From the NCBI RefSeq assembly GCF_037023745.1, contig NZ_CP146101.1:3774001-3838000 (forward strand): a DNA stretch of 64,000 nt, written 5' to 3'. Below the pieces are notes generated by a model. The model was not told the DNA's origin. It searched no databases and saw nothing but the letters and a program-made list of their open reading frames with translations. How positions within the stretch are numbered: position 1 is the stretch's first letter; every line of letters begins with the position of its first letter. Positions 9,454 to 18,030 of this stretch are shown one piece after another. Origin of the DNA: Streptomyces sp. SCSIO 30461. GTDB taxonomy: Bacteria; Actinomycetota; Actinomycetes; Streptomycetales; Streptomycetaceae. The position numbers and the translations under genes are program-made.

Positions 9454-9813
9454 ATGCTGGTCCGGACGATCGAGGAAACGGTCCTGGCTCGGTGGCAGCC
9501 CCGGGTACGGGCCCGTCGGCGTGCCCAGGCAGAGGCGGAGGGCTTCGTCTTCCATACCCGTGCACGACTGGGGTTCGCGGCTCCAGCTGGATCGTCGGAC
9601 GACCCGCGGGTACGGCGGATCACCCAGGACCTGCCGGGGGAGGTGGCCCGGGAGTTGTTCGCCGCTCGGGATGCCGGCGCGGGTGAGCAGCAGCAGCCGG
9701 TGATACTCGCGCGTGCGCTGGGGTACGTCTACTTCCGCGAGTGGGGCCGCCGGGCCCACGGCCTGCACGTGGTTTTAAGCGACGTCGAGTTCGCCGACTT
9801 CTCCATCGGCTGA
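9454..9813 (+). CDS. Hypothetical protein
   Basis: A 119-codon frame with coding-like third-position GC, beginning MLVRTIEETVLARWQPR and ending LSDVEFADFSIG. It is rich in Arg, Ala and Glu and has no membrane segment. No family is recognised. The start is uncertain because the frame is open further upstream to 9397 and no strong ribosome-binding site is visible. It could be a degraded gene end rather than a functional gene. Confidence 0.4.
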   Translation: MLVRTIEETVLARWQPRVRARRRAQAEAEGFVFHTRARLGFAAPAGSSDDPRVRRITQDLPGEVARELFAARDAGAGEQQQPVILARALGYVYFREWGRRAHGLHVVLSDVEFADFSIG

Positions 9814-10317
9814 GCCCGGCCCGTCGCGCGTCATCACGTCAGGGTGTTCAGCGTCGCGAGGGCCTGGCTCGGCTGACCGGAATCGCTTCTCACCTCTCGG
9901 CTTCCTACCGCTCGCGCCAGTCCCGCTCCACACGGCCGACCGGGCCTTTCCGGCGGGCTGCGGGCGCTGGGGCGGGACGGAGCCCGGCCGCCTCCGCCGC
10001 GCGCAGCGGGTGTCCGCGGTCACCTGGCGGATGGCGTCCCGCCGGGTGGTACAGCCGATCAACGGACCGGAACTCGCAGGTCACGCCGGGCGCTTCGACC
10101 GGCTGGGGCTCTCCCGGCGTCTGACCGGGTGCTTTCGCGTGATGCGCTGACGGGGGAGATCGTCGCGAGCCGTCGCGAGCCAGGTACCGGAGGGCGGAGC
10201 GTGTGATCGCTTGCACCACCTCGCGGGACGCGACCACCTGGCGCGGCGAGCAGCTCCTGGTACTCGCTGGATACGAGCCGAGTGAAGGGACCGCGGCCGC
10301 AGGAAGACGCCGGCCCA
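9814..10317. other. Interval without recognisable gene
   Basis: Nothing could be supported in either direction. It borders an IS256-family fragment and may be decayed insertion-sequence DNA. Confidence 0.35.
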
Positions 10318-10462
10318 GACGGCCTTTCGGATCCGCGCGTTCATGACTCGATGGCGTTCGTCGTGCAGACGATCCGTCGCATTTCGGCGTCGAACTGGAG
10401 GAAGGGCGCGAACTCGACCCAGGCGTTCTCCCAGAGCCGCACGATCGCCGGGTACTTCTTCT
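10318..10462 (-). pseudogene. IS256-family transposase fragment
   Basis: Reading leftward: KKYPAIVRLWENAWVEFAPF, then RRIVCTTNAIES, then in another frame NARIRKA. This is the conserved C-terminal region of IS256 (Mutator) transposases, with the catalytic Glu neighbourhood TTNAIES. The same segment appears in the larger fragment at 28472-29000. Both ends are lost and a frameshift lies at about 10344. Confidence 0.75.
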
Positions 10463-10594
10463 GAACGCTGCCTGTCTTCGACCACCGCAGGGCAACGTCG
10501 ACCGGGACCGCGCCGGATTCACGGCATTCCACCGGGCCGGGTCCACCGTCACGGTCCGTCCGGACCGGCTTCGTGCCGCCGCCGGGCGACCCGC

Positions 10595-10612
10595 CTGGGC
10601 CGAACGGCCCAG
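10595..10612. terminator. Short GC hairpin upstream of hydrolase
   Basis: CTGGGCC, loop GAAC, GGCCCAG. It is a stable short stem with no T-tract and could be a weak terminator or simply local GC symmetry. Confidence 0.3.
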
Positions 10613-10668
10613 TGAACCCGCCGACGGGCGGCTGCCCCGGGCATGCTGACTCCTTATCAGAGGGCAGT

Positions 10669-11541
10669 GTGGAGCGGGTGGAGGTGAGTGCGACGGACGG
10701 CGCACGGAGTGGATTCGTCACCACGGACGACGGAGTGCGGCTGCACTACCTTGAGGCGGGCAGCGGTCCCGATCTCCTGCTGGTCGCGGGGTGGTCGCAG
10801 ACGGCGGCGCAGTGGCGGCACCAGATCGACGACTTCTCCCGTACTCACCACGTGGTCGCCGTGGACCACCGCGGTCACGGCCTGTCCGACAAGCCCGACC
10901 ACGGCTACCGCATCTCCCGTCTGGCGACGGACCTGCACCAGCTCGTCCACGCCCTCGACCTCACCGACGTCTCCTGTGTCGCCCATTCGATGGGCTGCGC
11001 GGTCACATGGTGCCACTGGGAGATGTTCGGCGGTGACCGTCTCGCGCGCCTGGTGCTCTTCGACGAGCCTGCGGTGCTGCTCCGCCAGCCCTACTGGCCG
11101 GAGGGGCTCGCCGAGGAGGTGGGAGCCCTGTACGGGCTTGAAGAGATCGCCCGCACCGTCGCCGGACTCCGCGACCCGCTTTCGGACGCCGAGAAGCTCA
11201 GTGCGGAGTTCCTGGAGGCCATGTGGACGCCGACCGCCGGCACGGCCGACCGCCGGTGGGTCGTCGGGCAGAACCTCCTGCTGCCCAGGGAGTACGCCGG
11301 CAGGCTGCTGCTGGACAACGTGATGCAGGACTGGCGCGACGTCCTACCCCGGATCACCCTCCCCACTCTCGTCCTCGGGGGGAGCGACAGCGTGATCCCC
11401 ACGGCCGCCGTGCGGTGGGTGGCTTCGGCCGTTCCCCGAGCGACCCTGAAGGTCCTCCGTTCGCGGGGCAGCCACTTCGCGTTCTGGGAAAACCCCGCCG
11501 ACTTCAACCGGGAGATCCGTGCCTTCCTGGGGAGCTCCTGA
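10669..11541 (+). CDS. Alpha/beta hydrolase
   Basis: A 290-residue cytosolic alpha/beta-hydrolase of the haloperoxidase/esterase type. The triad is visible: Ser107 in CVAHSMGCAV, Asp240 in LVLGGSDSVIP and His269 in SRGSHFAFWE. The DHRGHGLSDKP motif is at about residue 66. A GTG start at 10669 is chosen for the AGAGGG just upstream; the in-frame GTG at 10678 is possible. It is monocistronic. The substrate cannot be told from sequence. Confidence 0.85.
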   Translation: MERVEVSATDGARSGFVTTDDGVRLHYLEAGSGPDLLLVAGWSQTAAQWRHQIDDFSRTHHVVAVDHRGHGLSDKPDHGYRISRLATDLHQLVHALDLTDVSCVAHSMGCAVTWCHWEMFGGDRLARLVLFDEPAVLLRQPYWPEGLAEEVGALYGLEEIARTVAGLRDPLSDAEKLSAEFLEAMWTPTAGTADRRWVVGQNLLLPREYAGRLLLDNVMQDWRDVLPRITLPTLVLGGSDSVIPTAAVRWVASAVPRATLKVLRSRGSHFAFWENPADFNREIRAFLGSS

Positions 11542-11618
11542 GGATCCCTGGGGACCGGGCGCACCGCATGGGTGAAGGGCGGGCCCGGGGAGGCCGGAAT
11601 GGGGCCGGGCCCGGCCGG

Positions 11619-11870
11619 TCAGGCGGCCACGAGGTGGGGACCGCGTCCAGGGTGAGGGGGAGGCGGTTCGAGGCGGGGGTGGCCGGTGAGGATGGCCGTG
11701 GTCAGGCGGTGGACGTCCGGACCCGGGGTGGTGGCCAGGCCCTCGCGCAGGGCGTACCGGAGGTGGTGGAAAGCGGCGAGGGCGTCGGTATGTCGGCCGG
11801 AGCGGGAGAGGCGAGCATCAGCTGGCCCGTGAGCTCCTCGTGGGTGAGGTCCTGGTGACCAGGGCGCACA
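11619..11870 (-). pseudogene. SARP/AfsR-type regulator, BTAD domain fragment
   Basis: The frame gives SRSGRHTDALAAFHHLRYAL followed by REGLATTPGPDVHRLTTAIL. This is the end of a bacterial transcriptional activation domain as found in SARP regulators of antibiotic clusters. The upstream helices appear in other frames, and the DNA-binding domain is missing. It is a relic. Confidence 0.6.
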
Positions 11871-12004
11871 GCGGGTGGTTCGGCTCGTGTGGGCTACGAG
11901 CTTGGGCAAGGGTGAACGCGCATGAAATGCGACATGGCAGAGCCTCGCCGTGCCCCGCCTGTGGCGCTCGCCTGCGCTTGTTCTCGACTCTGTGAGGAGG
12001 TTGG

Positions 12005-13018
12005 TCAGGTGGTGGGACCGACGAGTTCGGACAGGACGTCTTCCATGGTGACAAACCCGAGAACGGTGCCTTTGTCGCCGGTGATGGCGGCGAGGTGGGT
12101 GCCGTCGGTGCGCATCGCGGTGAGGGTGTCATCGAGCGGGGTGTCGATCTCTACCCGCGTCACGGTGTGCAATGCGGACGGGGGGAAGGGCTGGTGGCGT
12201 TCGGGAATGCCGAGGGCGTCCTTGATGTGCAGGTAGCCCAGCACGCTGCTATCGAGGCCGAGGACTGGGAGGCGGGAGTAGCCGGCGCTGGTGGCGGCGC
12301 GTTCGAGTTGGGCGGGGGTGACTGCGTCATTGACGGTGACCATGCGGCTCAGTGGTACGAGGATTTCGCCGACCGGGCGGGTGCCGAGTTCCAAGGCGTC
12401 GCGGAGACGTTCGCCGTCGGCTGGGTCGAGGAGTCCGGCTTGGCTGGAGTCGGCGACCAAGCGGGCGAGTTCGTCGTCCGTGAACACGGATTCGACCTCG
12501 TCTTTGGGCTCGACTTTGAGTAGCCGCAGGAGGGTGTTGGCGAAGGAGTTGATGCCGAAGACGACAGGGCGCACGGCGCGGGCGAGGGCGACCAGCGGTG
12601 GGCCGAGGAGTAGCGCGGCCGGTTGCGGTGCGGCGAGGGCGATGTTCTTGGGGACCATCTCGCCGAACAGCATGTGAAGGTAGGTGGCCAGGGCCAGGGC
12701 GATGATGAAGGCGATCGGGTGGATCAGGGCCTGGGGTACGTGGACGGCCTCGAAGACGGGTTCCAGCAGGTGGGCCATGGCGGGTTCGGCGACGGCGCCG
12801 AGCACGAGGGAGGAGACGGTGATGCCGAGCTGGGCGGTGGCCATCACGGCCGAGAGGTGCTGAAGGCCCCACAGGGTCATTTTCGCGCGTCTGTCGCCTG
12901 CCTGGGCGCGGGGTTCGATCTGGCTGCGGCGCACGGAGATCAGGGCGAATTCCGCGCCGACGAAGAACGCGTTGGTGATCAGGGTGAAGGCGCCGATGAG
13001 GAGTTGCACGGTGGTCAT
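12005..13018 (-). CDS. CNNM/CorC-family membrane protein with CBS domains
   Basis: A 337-residue protein. The N-terminal CNNM (DUF21) domain has about four membrane segments (VGAEFALISVRRSQIE, SSLVLGAVAEPAM, MLFGEMVPKNIALA). A CBS pair follows at about residues 200-335 (EILVPLSRMVTVNDAVTPAQ; VLGFVTMEDVLSELVG). The C-terminal CorC_HlyC domain is absent, unlike in its partner. Family members are linked to Mg2+ or cobalt homeostasis. The start ATG at 13018 overlaps the stop of the upstream paralogue (ATGA), so the two are translationally coupled. Confidence 0.9.
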   Translation of the reverse strand: MTTVQLLIGAFTLITNAFFVGAEFALISVRRSQIEPRAQAGDRRAKMTLWGLQHLSAVMATAQLGITVSSLVLGAVAEPAMAHLLEPVFEAVHVPQALIHPIAFIIALALATYLHMLFGEMVPKNIALAAPQPAALLLGPPLVALARAVRPVVFGINSFANTLLRLLKVEPKDEVESVFTDDELARLVADSSQAGLLDPADGERLRDALELGTRPVGEILVPLSRMVTVNDAVTPAQLERAATSAGYSRLPVLGLDSSVLGYLHIKDALGIPERHQPFPPSALHTVTRVEIDTPLDDTLTAMRTDGTHLAAITGDKGTVLGFVTMEDVLSELVGPTT

Positions 13019-14349
13019 CGCACGGTCTCCTGTGCCTGGTCGTCCTGCATGGCGGGGGCGGTGAGGTTGAGGCGGTCGGCGCGGTGGTGGTGGACGTCGA
13101 GGACGGTGATGTCCCATCCGTCGAGGTGTACGGTGTCTCCCGCTTCGGGGATGCGTTCGAGGCGGGTGGCGATGAGGCCGGCCAGGGTTTCGTAGGGGCC
13201 GTCCGGGGCGGTGAGGCCGATGGTGGCGAGTTGGTCGGTACGGATGCCGCCGTCGGCTTCCCATACGGGGCGGCCGTCGTCGGTTGCGGGGCCGGGCAGC
13301 AGATCGGGGGCTTCGTGGGGGTCGTGTTCGTCGCGGACCTCGCCGACGACTTCTTCGACGATGTCCTCGACGGTGGCGACGCCGGCGGTTCCGCCGTATT
13401 CGTCGATGACCACGGCCATGGTGCGTGCGACCCGCAGTCGGCCGAGGAGGGTGTCGACGGGCAGGGTGTCGGGGACCAGCAGCGGTGGCGTGGTCAGGTC
13501 CGTGACCGGGGTGAGCGCGCGTTTGTCCTCGTCTAGTGCGAGGACGTCGCGGATGTGGAGGGTGCCGATGACCTCGTCCAGGCTGTCGCGGTAGACGGGG
13601 AACCGGGACAGGCCGGTGGCGAGGGTGAGGTTCGCGGCATCGGCTGCGGTGGCGTGGGCTTCGAGGGCTTGCATGTCCACCCGGGGGGTCATGACGTTCT
13701 CGGTGGTCAGCTCACTCAGGTGCAGCGTGCGCACGAACAGTTCCGCCTGGTCCGCCTCGATGGCCCCCTGTGCGGCCGAATGCCGGGCCAGGGCCACGAG
13801 CTCCTCGGGGGTGCGGGCGTGGGCGAGTTCCTCGGTGGGCTCCAGTCCGAAGCGCCGCACGAACCGGTTGGCGGTGCTGTTCAGGTGCCGGATGAACGGC
13901 GCGAAGAGCGCGGTGAAGCCGCGCTGCGGGGCCGCGACTGTCTTGGCCACCGCCAAGGGGCGGGAGATCGCCCAGTTCTTCGGTACGAGCTCACCGACCA
14001 CCATCAGCACCACCGTGGAGATCGCGACGCCCAGGACGGTCGCCACCGAGGACGCGGCAGTTCCCAGCCCGAGCGCTTCCAGGGGGCCGCGCAGCAGGGC
14101 GGCGAGGGAGGGTTCGGCAAGCATGCCGATGACCAGCGAGGTCACCGTGATCCCGAGCTGTGCGCCGGAGAGCTGGAAGGTGAGACGCCTGGCGGCCTTG
14201 AGGGCGCTGTCGGCGCCTCGTTCCCCGGCTTCGGCGGCGCGTTCCAGTTCACCGCGCTCGACGGTGGTCAGAGAAAACTCGGCCGCGACGAACACCGCGC
14301 ACGCCAGCGTGAGGGTCAAGGCGAGCAGGAGCAGTAGGAACTCGGTCAC
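13015..14349 (-). CDS. CNNM/CorC-family membrane protein with CBS and CorC_HlyC domains
   Basis: A 444-residue paralogue of the downstream gene. The CNNM domain (VAAEFSLTTVERGELER; VVGELVPKNWAISRPLAVAK) is followed by two CBS motifs (TENVMTPRVDMQALEAHA; DEYGGTAGVATVEDIVEEVV) and a C-terminal CorC_HlyC domain from about residue 355 (ADGGIRTDQLATIGL...LERIPEAGDTVHLDGW). The GTG at 14349 begins the hydrophobic first helix. First gene of the pair, with a leader of unusual length upstream. The likely role is divalent-cation transport or its regulation. Confidence 0.9.
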   Translation of the reverse strand: MTEFLLLLLALTLTLACAVFVAAEFSLTTVERGELERAAEAGERGADSALKAARRLTFQLSGAQLGITVTSLVIGMLAEPSLAALLRGPLEALGLGTAASSVATVLGVAISTVVLMVVGELVPKNWAISRPLAVAKTVAAPQRGFTALFAPFIRHLNSTANRFVRRFGLEPTEELAHARTPEELVALARHSAAQGAIEADQAELFVRTLHLSELTTENVMTPRVDMQALEAHATAADAANLTLATGLSRFPVYRDSLDEVIGTLHIRDVLALDEDKRALTPVTDLTTPPLLVPDTLPVDTLLGRLRVARTMAVVIDEYGGTAGVATVEDIVEEVVGEVRDEHDPHEAPDLLPGPATDDGRPVWEADGGIRTDQLATIGLTAPDGPYETLAGLIATRLERIPEAGDTVHLDGWDITVLDVHHHRADRLNLTAPAMQDDQAQETVR

Positions 14350-14500
14350 CGTGCCACCCCCGATTCCAGGCTCGACGTCGGGTGGGGTATGGCACGGCTG
14401 GTACTGGGAGGTTCACCCATTGCGGGTCTGCTGCTCCTTCTGCACGAGGTGGTCTGGGACGGGCATTCCCGGCCTCAATAGTAAAGGATCGGCAAAGCGC
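14350..14500 (-). promoter_or_regulatory. Leader of the CNNM operon; possible degenerate M-box (Mg2+) riboswitch
   Basis: On the transcribed strand the leader contains, in order, TTGAGGC, GCAATGGGTGAAC and TGCCATAC before the GTG start. These resemble three conserved M-box elements (GUGAGGCUCC, CCAAUGGGUCAAC, GCCAUAC) in the right order, but spacing is compressed and the long first motif is only partly present. M-boxes are known upstream of Mg2+ transport genes, which fits the downstream family. This is a weak match made by eye. Confidence 0.3.
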
Positions 14501-14546
14501 AAGATGACCCTGGGGTTTCTGTGATGTTTTCGGACTCTTTTCGCGA

Positions 14547-14567
14547 GGGTGGCCGATTTGGCCACCC
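14547..14567. terminator. Hairpin GGGTGGCC / GGCCACCC
   Basis: Eight-base perfect arms with a five-base loop (GATTT), about 200 bp upstream of the CNNM operon. It may be a terminator remnant or an operator. No gene ends close to it. Confidence 0.35.
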
Positions 14568-14591
14568 CCGGCGGGTCACCCCGCTCTATGC

Positions 14592-14609
14592 TTCTACAGT
14601 CGTGTAGAA
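14592..14609. promoter_or_regulatory. Operator-like dyad TTCTACA-GTCG-TGTAGAA
   Basis: Perfect seven-base arms around a four-base centre, in the interval between the CNNM operon and the small gene at 14786. The TACA...TGTA core recalls CopY/BlaI-type operators, although the usual spacing there is shorter. The cognate regulator is unknown. Confidence 0.4.
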
Positions 14610-14785
14610 ATTGAACGGGGTGCTCGGGTTATGCCCGACTGCCTGTGGTCGCACACCTGCCAGAGGAGGGACGCGGCAACCGTGCATCACCTGACCCGTG
14701 CGTGCGGTCAACGGGTAGCGGCCGAGGCCGGTTCCCCGCAGGCGGCAAGCGATCAGCCTGAAACATCGTCAGCCTGGGAGGGCAC

Positions 14786-14992
14786 GTGGCATCGATCGAT
14801 CTGGACAAGGCATGGGCGGACAAGAGCCTGAACGAGATCCTTGCCGCCCCGGTCTCGGCACTGAAGGGAGTGTCCGACCGCGACGGTGAGCTGCTGAAGG
14901 AGGCTTTCGGCGTCACCACGGTCGCCGAACTCGCCGAGCTGAAGTACGTCCGCTGGGCCAAAGCGCTGTCGACCCTGGGCGCGGCCAAGTAA
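14786..14992 (+). CDS. Small conserved-looking protein, HhH-like
   Basis: A 68-residue soluble protein beginning MASIDLDKAWADKSLNEILA. The centre (PVSALKGVSDRDGELLKEAF) and the following VTTVAELAELKYV resemble a helix-hairpin-helix-like fold seen in small actinobacterial proteins of unknown role. A strong GGGAGGG precedes the GTG at 14786. It stands alone; the IS5 element follows within 50 bp. Function unknown. Confidence 0.7.
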   Translation: MASIDLDKAWADKSLNEILAAPVSALKGVSDRDGELLKEAFGVTTVAELAELKYVRWAKALSTLGAAK

Positions 14993-15037
14993 TCCCCCCG
15001 CACGGTGACGCGTCCATCCCGGTCGCGCCACCTCGTA

Positions 15038-16008
15038 AGAGACCGCGCGGATAGGCGCGGTTGGGGATACCGGCAACAGAACGGGCACAGGTCCCGGTGA
15101 TCATGGAGTTGTCTACGCTCTGTGATCACATGGAGGGCCTGTGCCCACGCTGCCATCATGGCTGACCGAACCGCTCTGGGACCAATTCGCTGCGCTGCTG
15201 CCCGAGAGGCCGGAGTACCACCCGGACCATCCACTCGGTTGCCACCGTCGACGCATCAGCGACCGGATCGTCTTCGACAAGATGCTGCAACTGCTGCGCT
15301 TCGGCTGTTCTTACGAGGCGATCGCCGACACAACATGCTCGGCCACCACGATCCGAAGCCGTCGCGACGAGTGGATACGACTCGGCGTCTTCGCCCAGCT
15401 CAAGCAGATCGCGCTCGACTCCTACGACCGGATCGTTGGTCTCGTCCTCAACCAGATCGCGGTCGACGGCTCCATCACCAAGGCCCCCGGAGGCGGCGAA
15501 GCCGCCGGACGTTCACCGGTCGACCGCGGCAAACAGGGCCTCAAACGCTCGGGCATGACGGACGGGTACGGCATTCCACTGGGGCGTGTCCTGGCCGGTG
15601 CCAACCGCCACGACTCCCCGTTGCTCGCACCGACCCTGGACCGCCTGGACGACCTCGGACCGTTACCCGACGACATCACCGTGCACCTGGACGCCGGCTA
15701 CGACTCGGACAAGACCCGCGCGCTGCTCAGCGAACGCGGCCTGCACGGACGCATCGCGCACAAGGGCGCGAAGGCGCCCATCCAGGCCAGTCAGCGTTGG
15801 CATGTCGAACGCACCCACGCGTGGCAGAACGCCTTCCACCGGCTCGCCCGCTGCTACGAGCGGCGCACCACCGTCATCGACGCATTCTTCGACCTCGCCG
15901 ACGTGATCATCACCGTGCGTAGTCTGATCCGGCAGGCATGGACGACTCACCGCTGGGACGAACGCCCGAACCACCGACCATGACCGCATCCCTATCCGCA
16001 CGGCCTCC
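15038..16008 (+). mobile_element. IS5-family insertion sequence, complete copy
   Basis: Imperfect terminal inverted repeats: AGAGACCGCGCGGATAGG at the left and, read from the right end, GGAGGCCGTGCGGATAGG. TA is present at both flanks (15036-15037 and 16009-16010), fitting TA target duplication. One transposase gene fills it. Related copies lie at 17834-17996 and 22164-23107. Confidence 0.8.
15141..15983 (+). CDS. IS5-family transposase
   Basis: A 280-residue DDE transposase. The N-terminal DUF4096-type domain is LTEPLWDQFAALLPERPEYH. The catalytic Asp residues are in NQIAVDGSITKAPGGGEAAG and VHLDAGYDSDKTR, and the Glu is in WHVERTHAWQNAFHRLARCY. It is full length with a GTG start at 15141, so it may be active. 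Confidence 0.9.
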   Translation: MPTLPSWLTEPLWDQFAALLPERPEYHPDHPLGCHRRRISDRIVFDKMLQLLRFGCSYEAIADTTCSATTIRSRRDEWIRLGVFAQLKQIALDSYDRIVGLVLNQIAVDGSITKAPGGGEAAGRSPVDRGKQGLKRSGMTDGYGIPLGRVLAGANRHDSPLLAPTLDRLDDLGPLPDDITVHLDAGYDSDKTRALLSERGLHGRIAHKGAKAPIQASQRWHVERTHAWQNAFHRLARCYERRTTVIDAFFDLADVIITVRSLIRQAWTTHRWDERPNHRP

Positions 16009-16057
16009 TACAGGGGCCGCGAGTCCGTTGTCAGTGCCCGGTGTTACTTTCTGTGAC

Positions 16058-17585
16058 GTGACCGATCACGCGCTATGGCTGCTGCGGCAGGACCGCCGCT
16101 TGGCCAAACTGGCCGCCTTCCCCTTCGGCTTCGACCTGGACCGCGCCGCCCACGGCCATGTCGAGGAGGTCCGCCTCGCCTCGGGTGGGCCGCTGGAGAC
16201 GGTAGCCGGGGACGATACCGGCGGTACGTACTTCGTGTGCGCGGACGGCTCGGTGCTCTACGCCGATTCGGAGGGCGCCGCGGGGATCATCGGCTCCAGT
16301 GTCGACGAGGCCCTTGAGCTCGTGATCGGCCTGCCCGGCTGGCGCGGCTACACACGTATGTCGTCGGACGACAGCGAGGAGAAGATCCTGGCGTGCGTCG
16401 CGGAGACCGAGGACGAGATCCGTGAGCACTACGGAATCGACGACGAGCGTGCCGAGCTCCGGGCGGTGCTGGGCTTCCCGAATCGCTCCCCGGTCGAGCT
16501 GGTGGGCAGGCTGCGTGCCGCGCTGCTGCGCACCGAGCCGGAGTTCGTACTGCTCAATGCGGATGAGGGGTGTGCGTACGACCGGATAGGCCCGGCCGGT
16601 CCCCCGCTGTGGGAGCCGGTGCTCGCGGCGGGCCACGCCGATCTCGCCCGGTTGCGGGAGGGCGACTGCACGGCATGGCGTGAAGTCGCCGAGGACCCGG
16701 TGCGGCGCCGGATCACCCTGCGGGCCGCGCAGTTCGACCGCGCCGAGGGCGATCTGGAGCTGCTGCGGCATCTGCTGCGGCACGAGACACGGTCGTCGAT
16801 GACGGACGAACTGACGGCTCGCGGCCGTGCTGGTGGGGCTGGCCGGGGACACCGGAGATCTGCCGCTGCTGCTTGAGGTCCGGAAGACGGACTTCGACAC
16901 GGCGTGCGGCTTGAGCGAAATACCGGAACCGGGTGCAAGCGCGGACGAGTTGCAACAGTGGGCGCGGGAGCTCGACGAGTCGATGTTCGGGACGAACCCG
17001 TCGGACGAGCCGGTCTCCACATGGACCGACCTGGCGCGGGACCAGGGGATGACGGACCTCGCGCGGGTGACGCTGATCCGCGAACTCGACAGCATCTTCA
17101 TGGACCAGAGCAGACTCCGCCGCCCCAAGGTGCCCCGCAGCCTGGCCACGGATCCGCTGGACTGGCTCGCCCGGGACTTCGAGGAACTCGGCGACCTTCC
17201 CCAGGCGCTGCGCGCCCAGCGCCTGTACGCCGCCCTTCAGGAGACGGCATGGGACCGGGCCTCGGCCGGCTACACCCTGGCCCGCCTCGAGCGGGAGGCG
17301 GGCCGGTTGCCGCAGGCGGCGGACAGCCTGGCCGCCGTGCGCGACGCCCTGGCCACCCCGGGCGACGACTCACTGCTCCACTGGCAGCGGGTCAACCTCG
17401 GCCGCTTCATCGCCGAGGAGCACTACCGGCTCACCCTCGCCCTGGCCGACGCGGGCCGCCCCGAGGAGACCCGTGCCCTCCTCGCGGCCGCCGACGCCGT
17501 ATTCGGCGAGCTCTCGGGGAACGCCGCGAACGGCGTCCGCGAGCTCGCCGAGCGGACCGCTGCGAGAGTGCGGGAGGTCAACTGA
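16058..17585 (+). pseudogene. Large hypothetical protein, single frameshift
   Basis: Two coherent reading frames join at about 16820. The first (from GTG 16058) begins VTDHALWLLRQDRRLAKLAA and has GGPLETVAGDDTGGTYFVCA and VLYADSEGAAGIIGSS. The second resumes at AVLVGLAGDTGDLPLLLEVR and ends at 17585. Together they make about 508 residues of helical, acidic, repeat-like protein with no signal peptide. The GDDTGGTYF-type segment recalls SMI1/SUKH-like domains of immunity proteins, but this is only a resemblance. The IS5 element ends 50 bp upstream and has replaced the native promoter region. A one-base shift or sequencing error separates the halves. Confidence 0.6.
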
Positions 17586-17739
17586 GGACGGGCACGGCGG
17601 GCGGGCGGTCCGCCAGGAAGCCGTGTGCGCGGCAGACCAGGTAGTCGGCCTGTTCCGGCAGCAGGATCACGCCACCCTGCTGTGCACCGCTGAGCGTGGG
17701 GTTCCACCGCCCGTCCTCCAAATACCCGGCCTTGAGCAT
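17578..17739 (-). CDS. Small hypothetical protein or gene end, converging with the preceding gene
   Basis: A 53-codon frame, MLKAGYLEDGRWNPTLSGAQ followed by GGVILLPEQADYLVCRAHGF and ending PAVPVLS. It has coding-like composition, and its stop overlaps the stop region of the gene on the other strand. No good ribosome-binding site precedes the ATG at 17739, and an IS5 remnant lies just beyond, so this may be the surviving 3' end of a longer gene. No family is recognised. Confidence 0.45.
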   Translation of the reverse strand: MLKAGYLEDGRWNPTLSGAQQGGVILLPEQADYLVCRAHGFLADRPPAVPVLS

Positions 17740-17833
17740 CTACCGGATCAGCCGCAGAAATCATCCATCGTGGATTCTCTCCTCCAGACTTGCGAGCAGC
17801 ACCTCGTGATCCAGGCTGCCGAAGCAGTCTCCC

Positions 17834-17996
17834 CGCCCGCTACTACGAGCGGCGCACCACCGTCATCAAGGCATCCTTCGACCTCGCCGACGTGATCATC
17901 ACCGTGCGTAGTCTGATCCGGCAGGCATCGACGACTCACCGCTGGGACGAACGCCCGAACCACCGACCATGACCGCATCCCTATCCGCGCGGCCTC
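17834..17996 (+). mobile_element. IS5-family element, right-end remnant
   Basis: The last 160 bp of the element at 15038-16008 recurs here almost unchanged, including the transposase end (RSLIRQASTTHRWDERPNHR) and the terminal repeat, followed by TA. Together with the intact copy it brackets the frameshifted hypothetical gene. Confidence 0.85.
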
Positions 17997-18030
17997 TAAG
18001 TCACACGCACGTGAAGGAGTGAACGCCACG

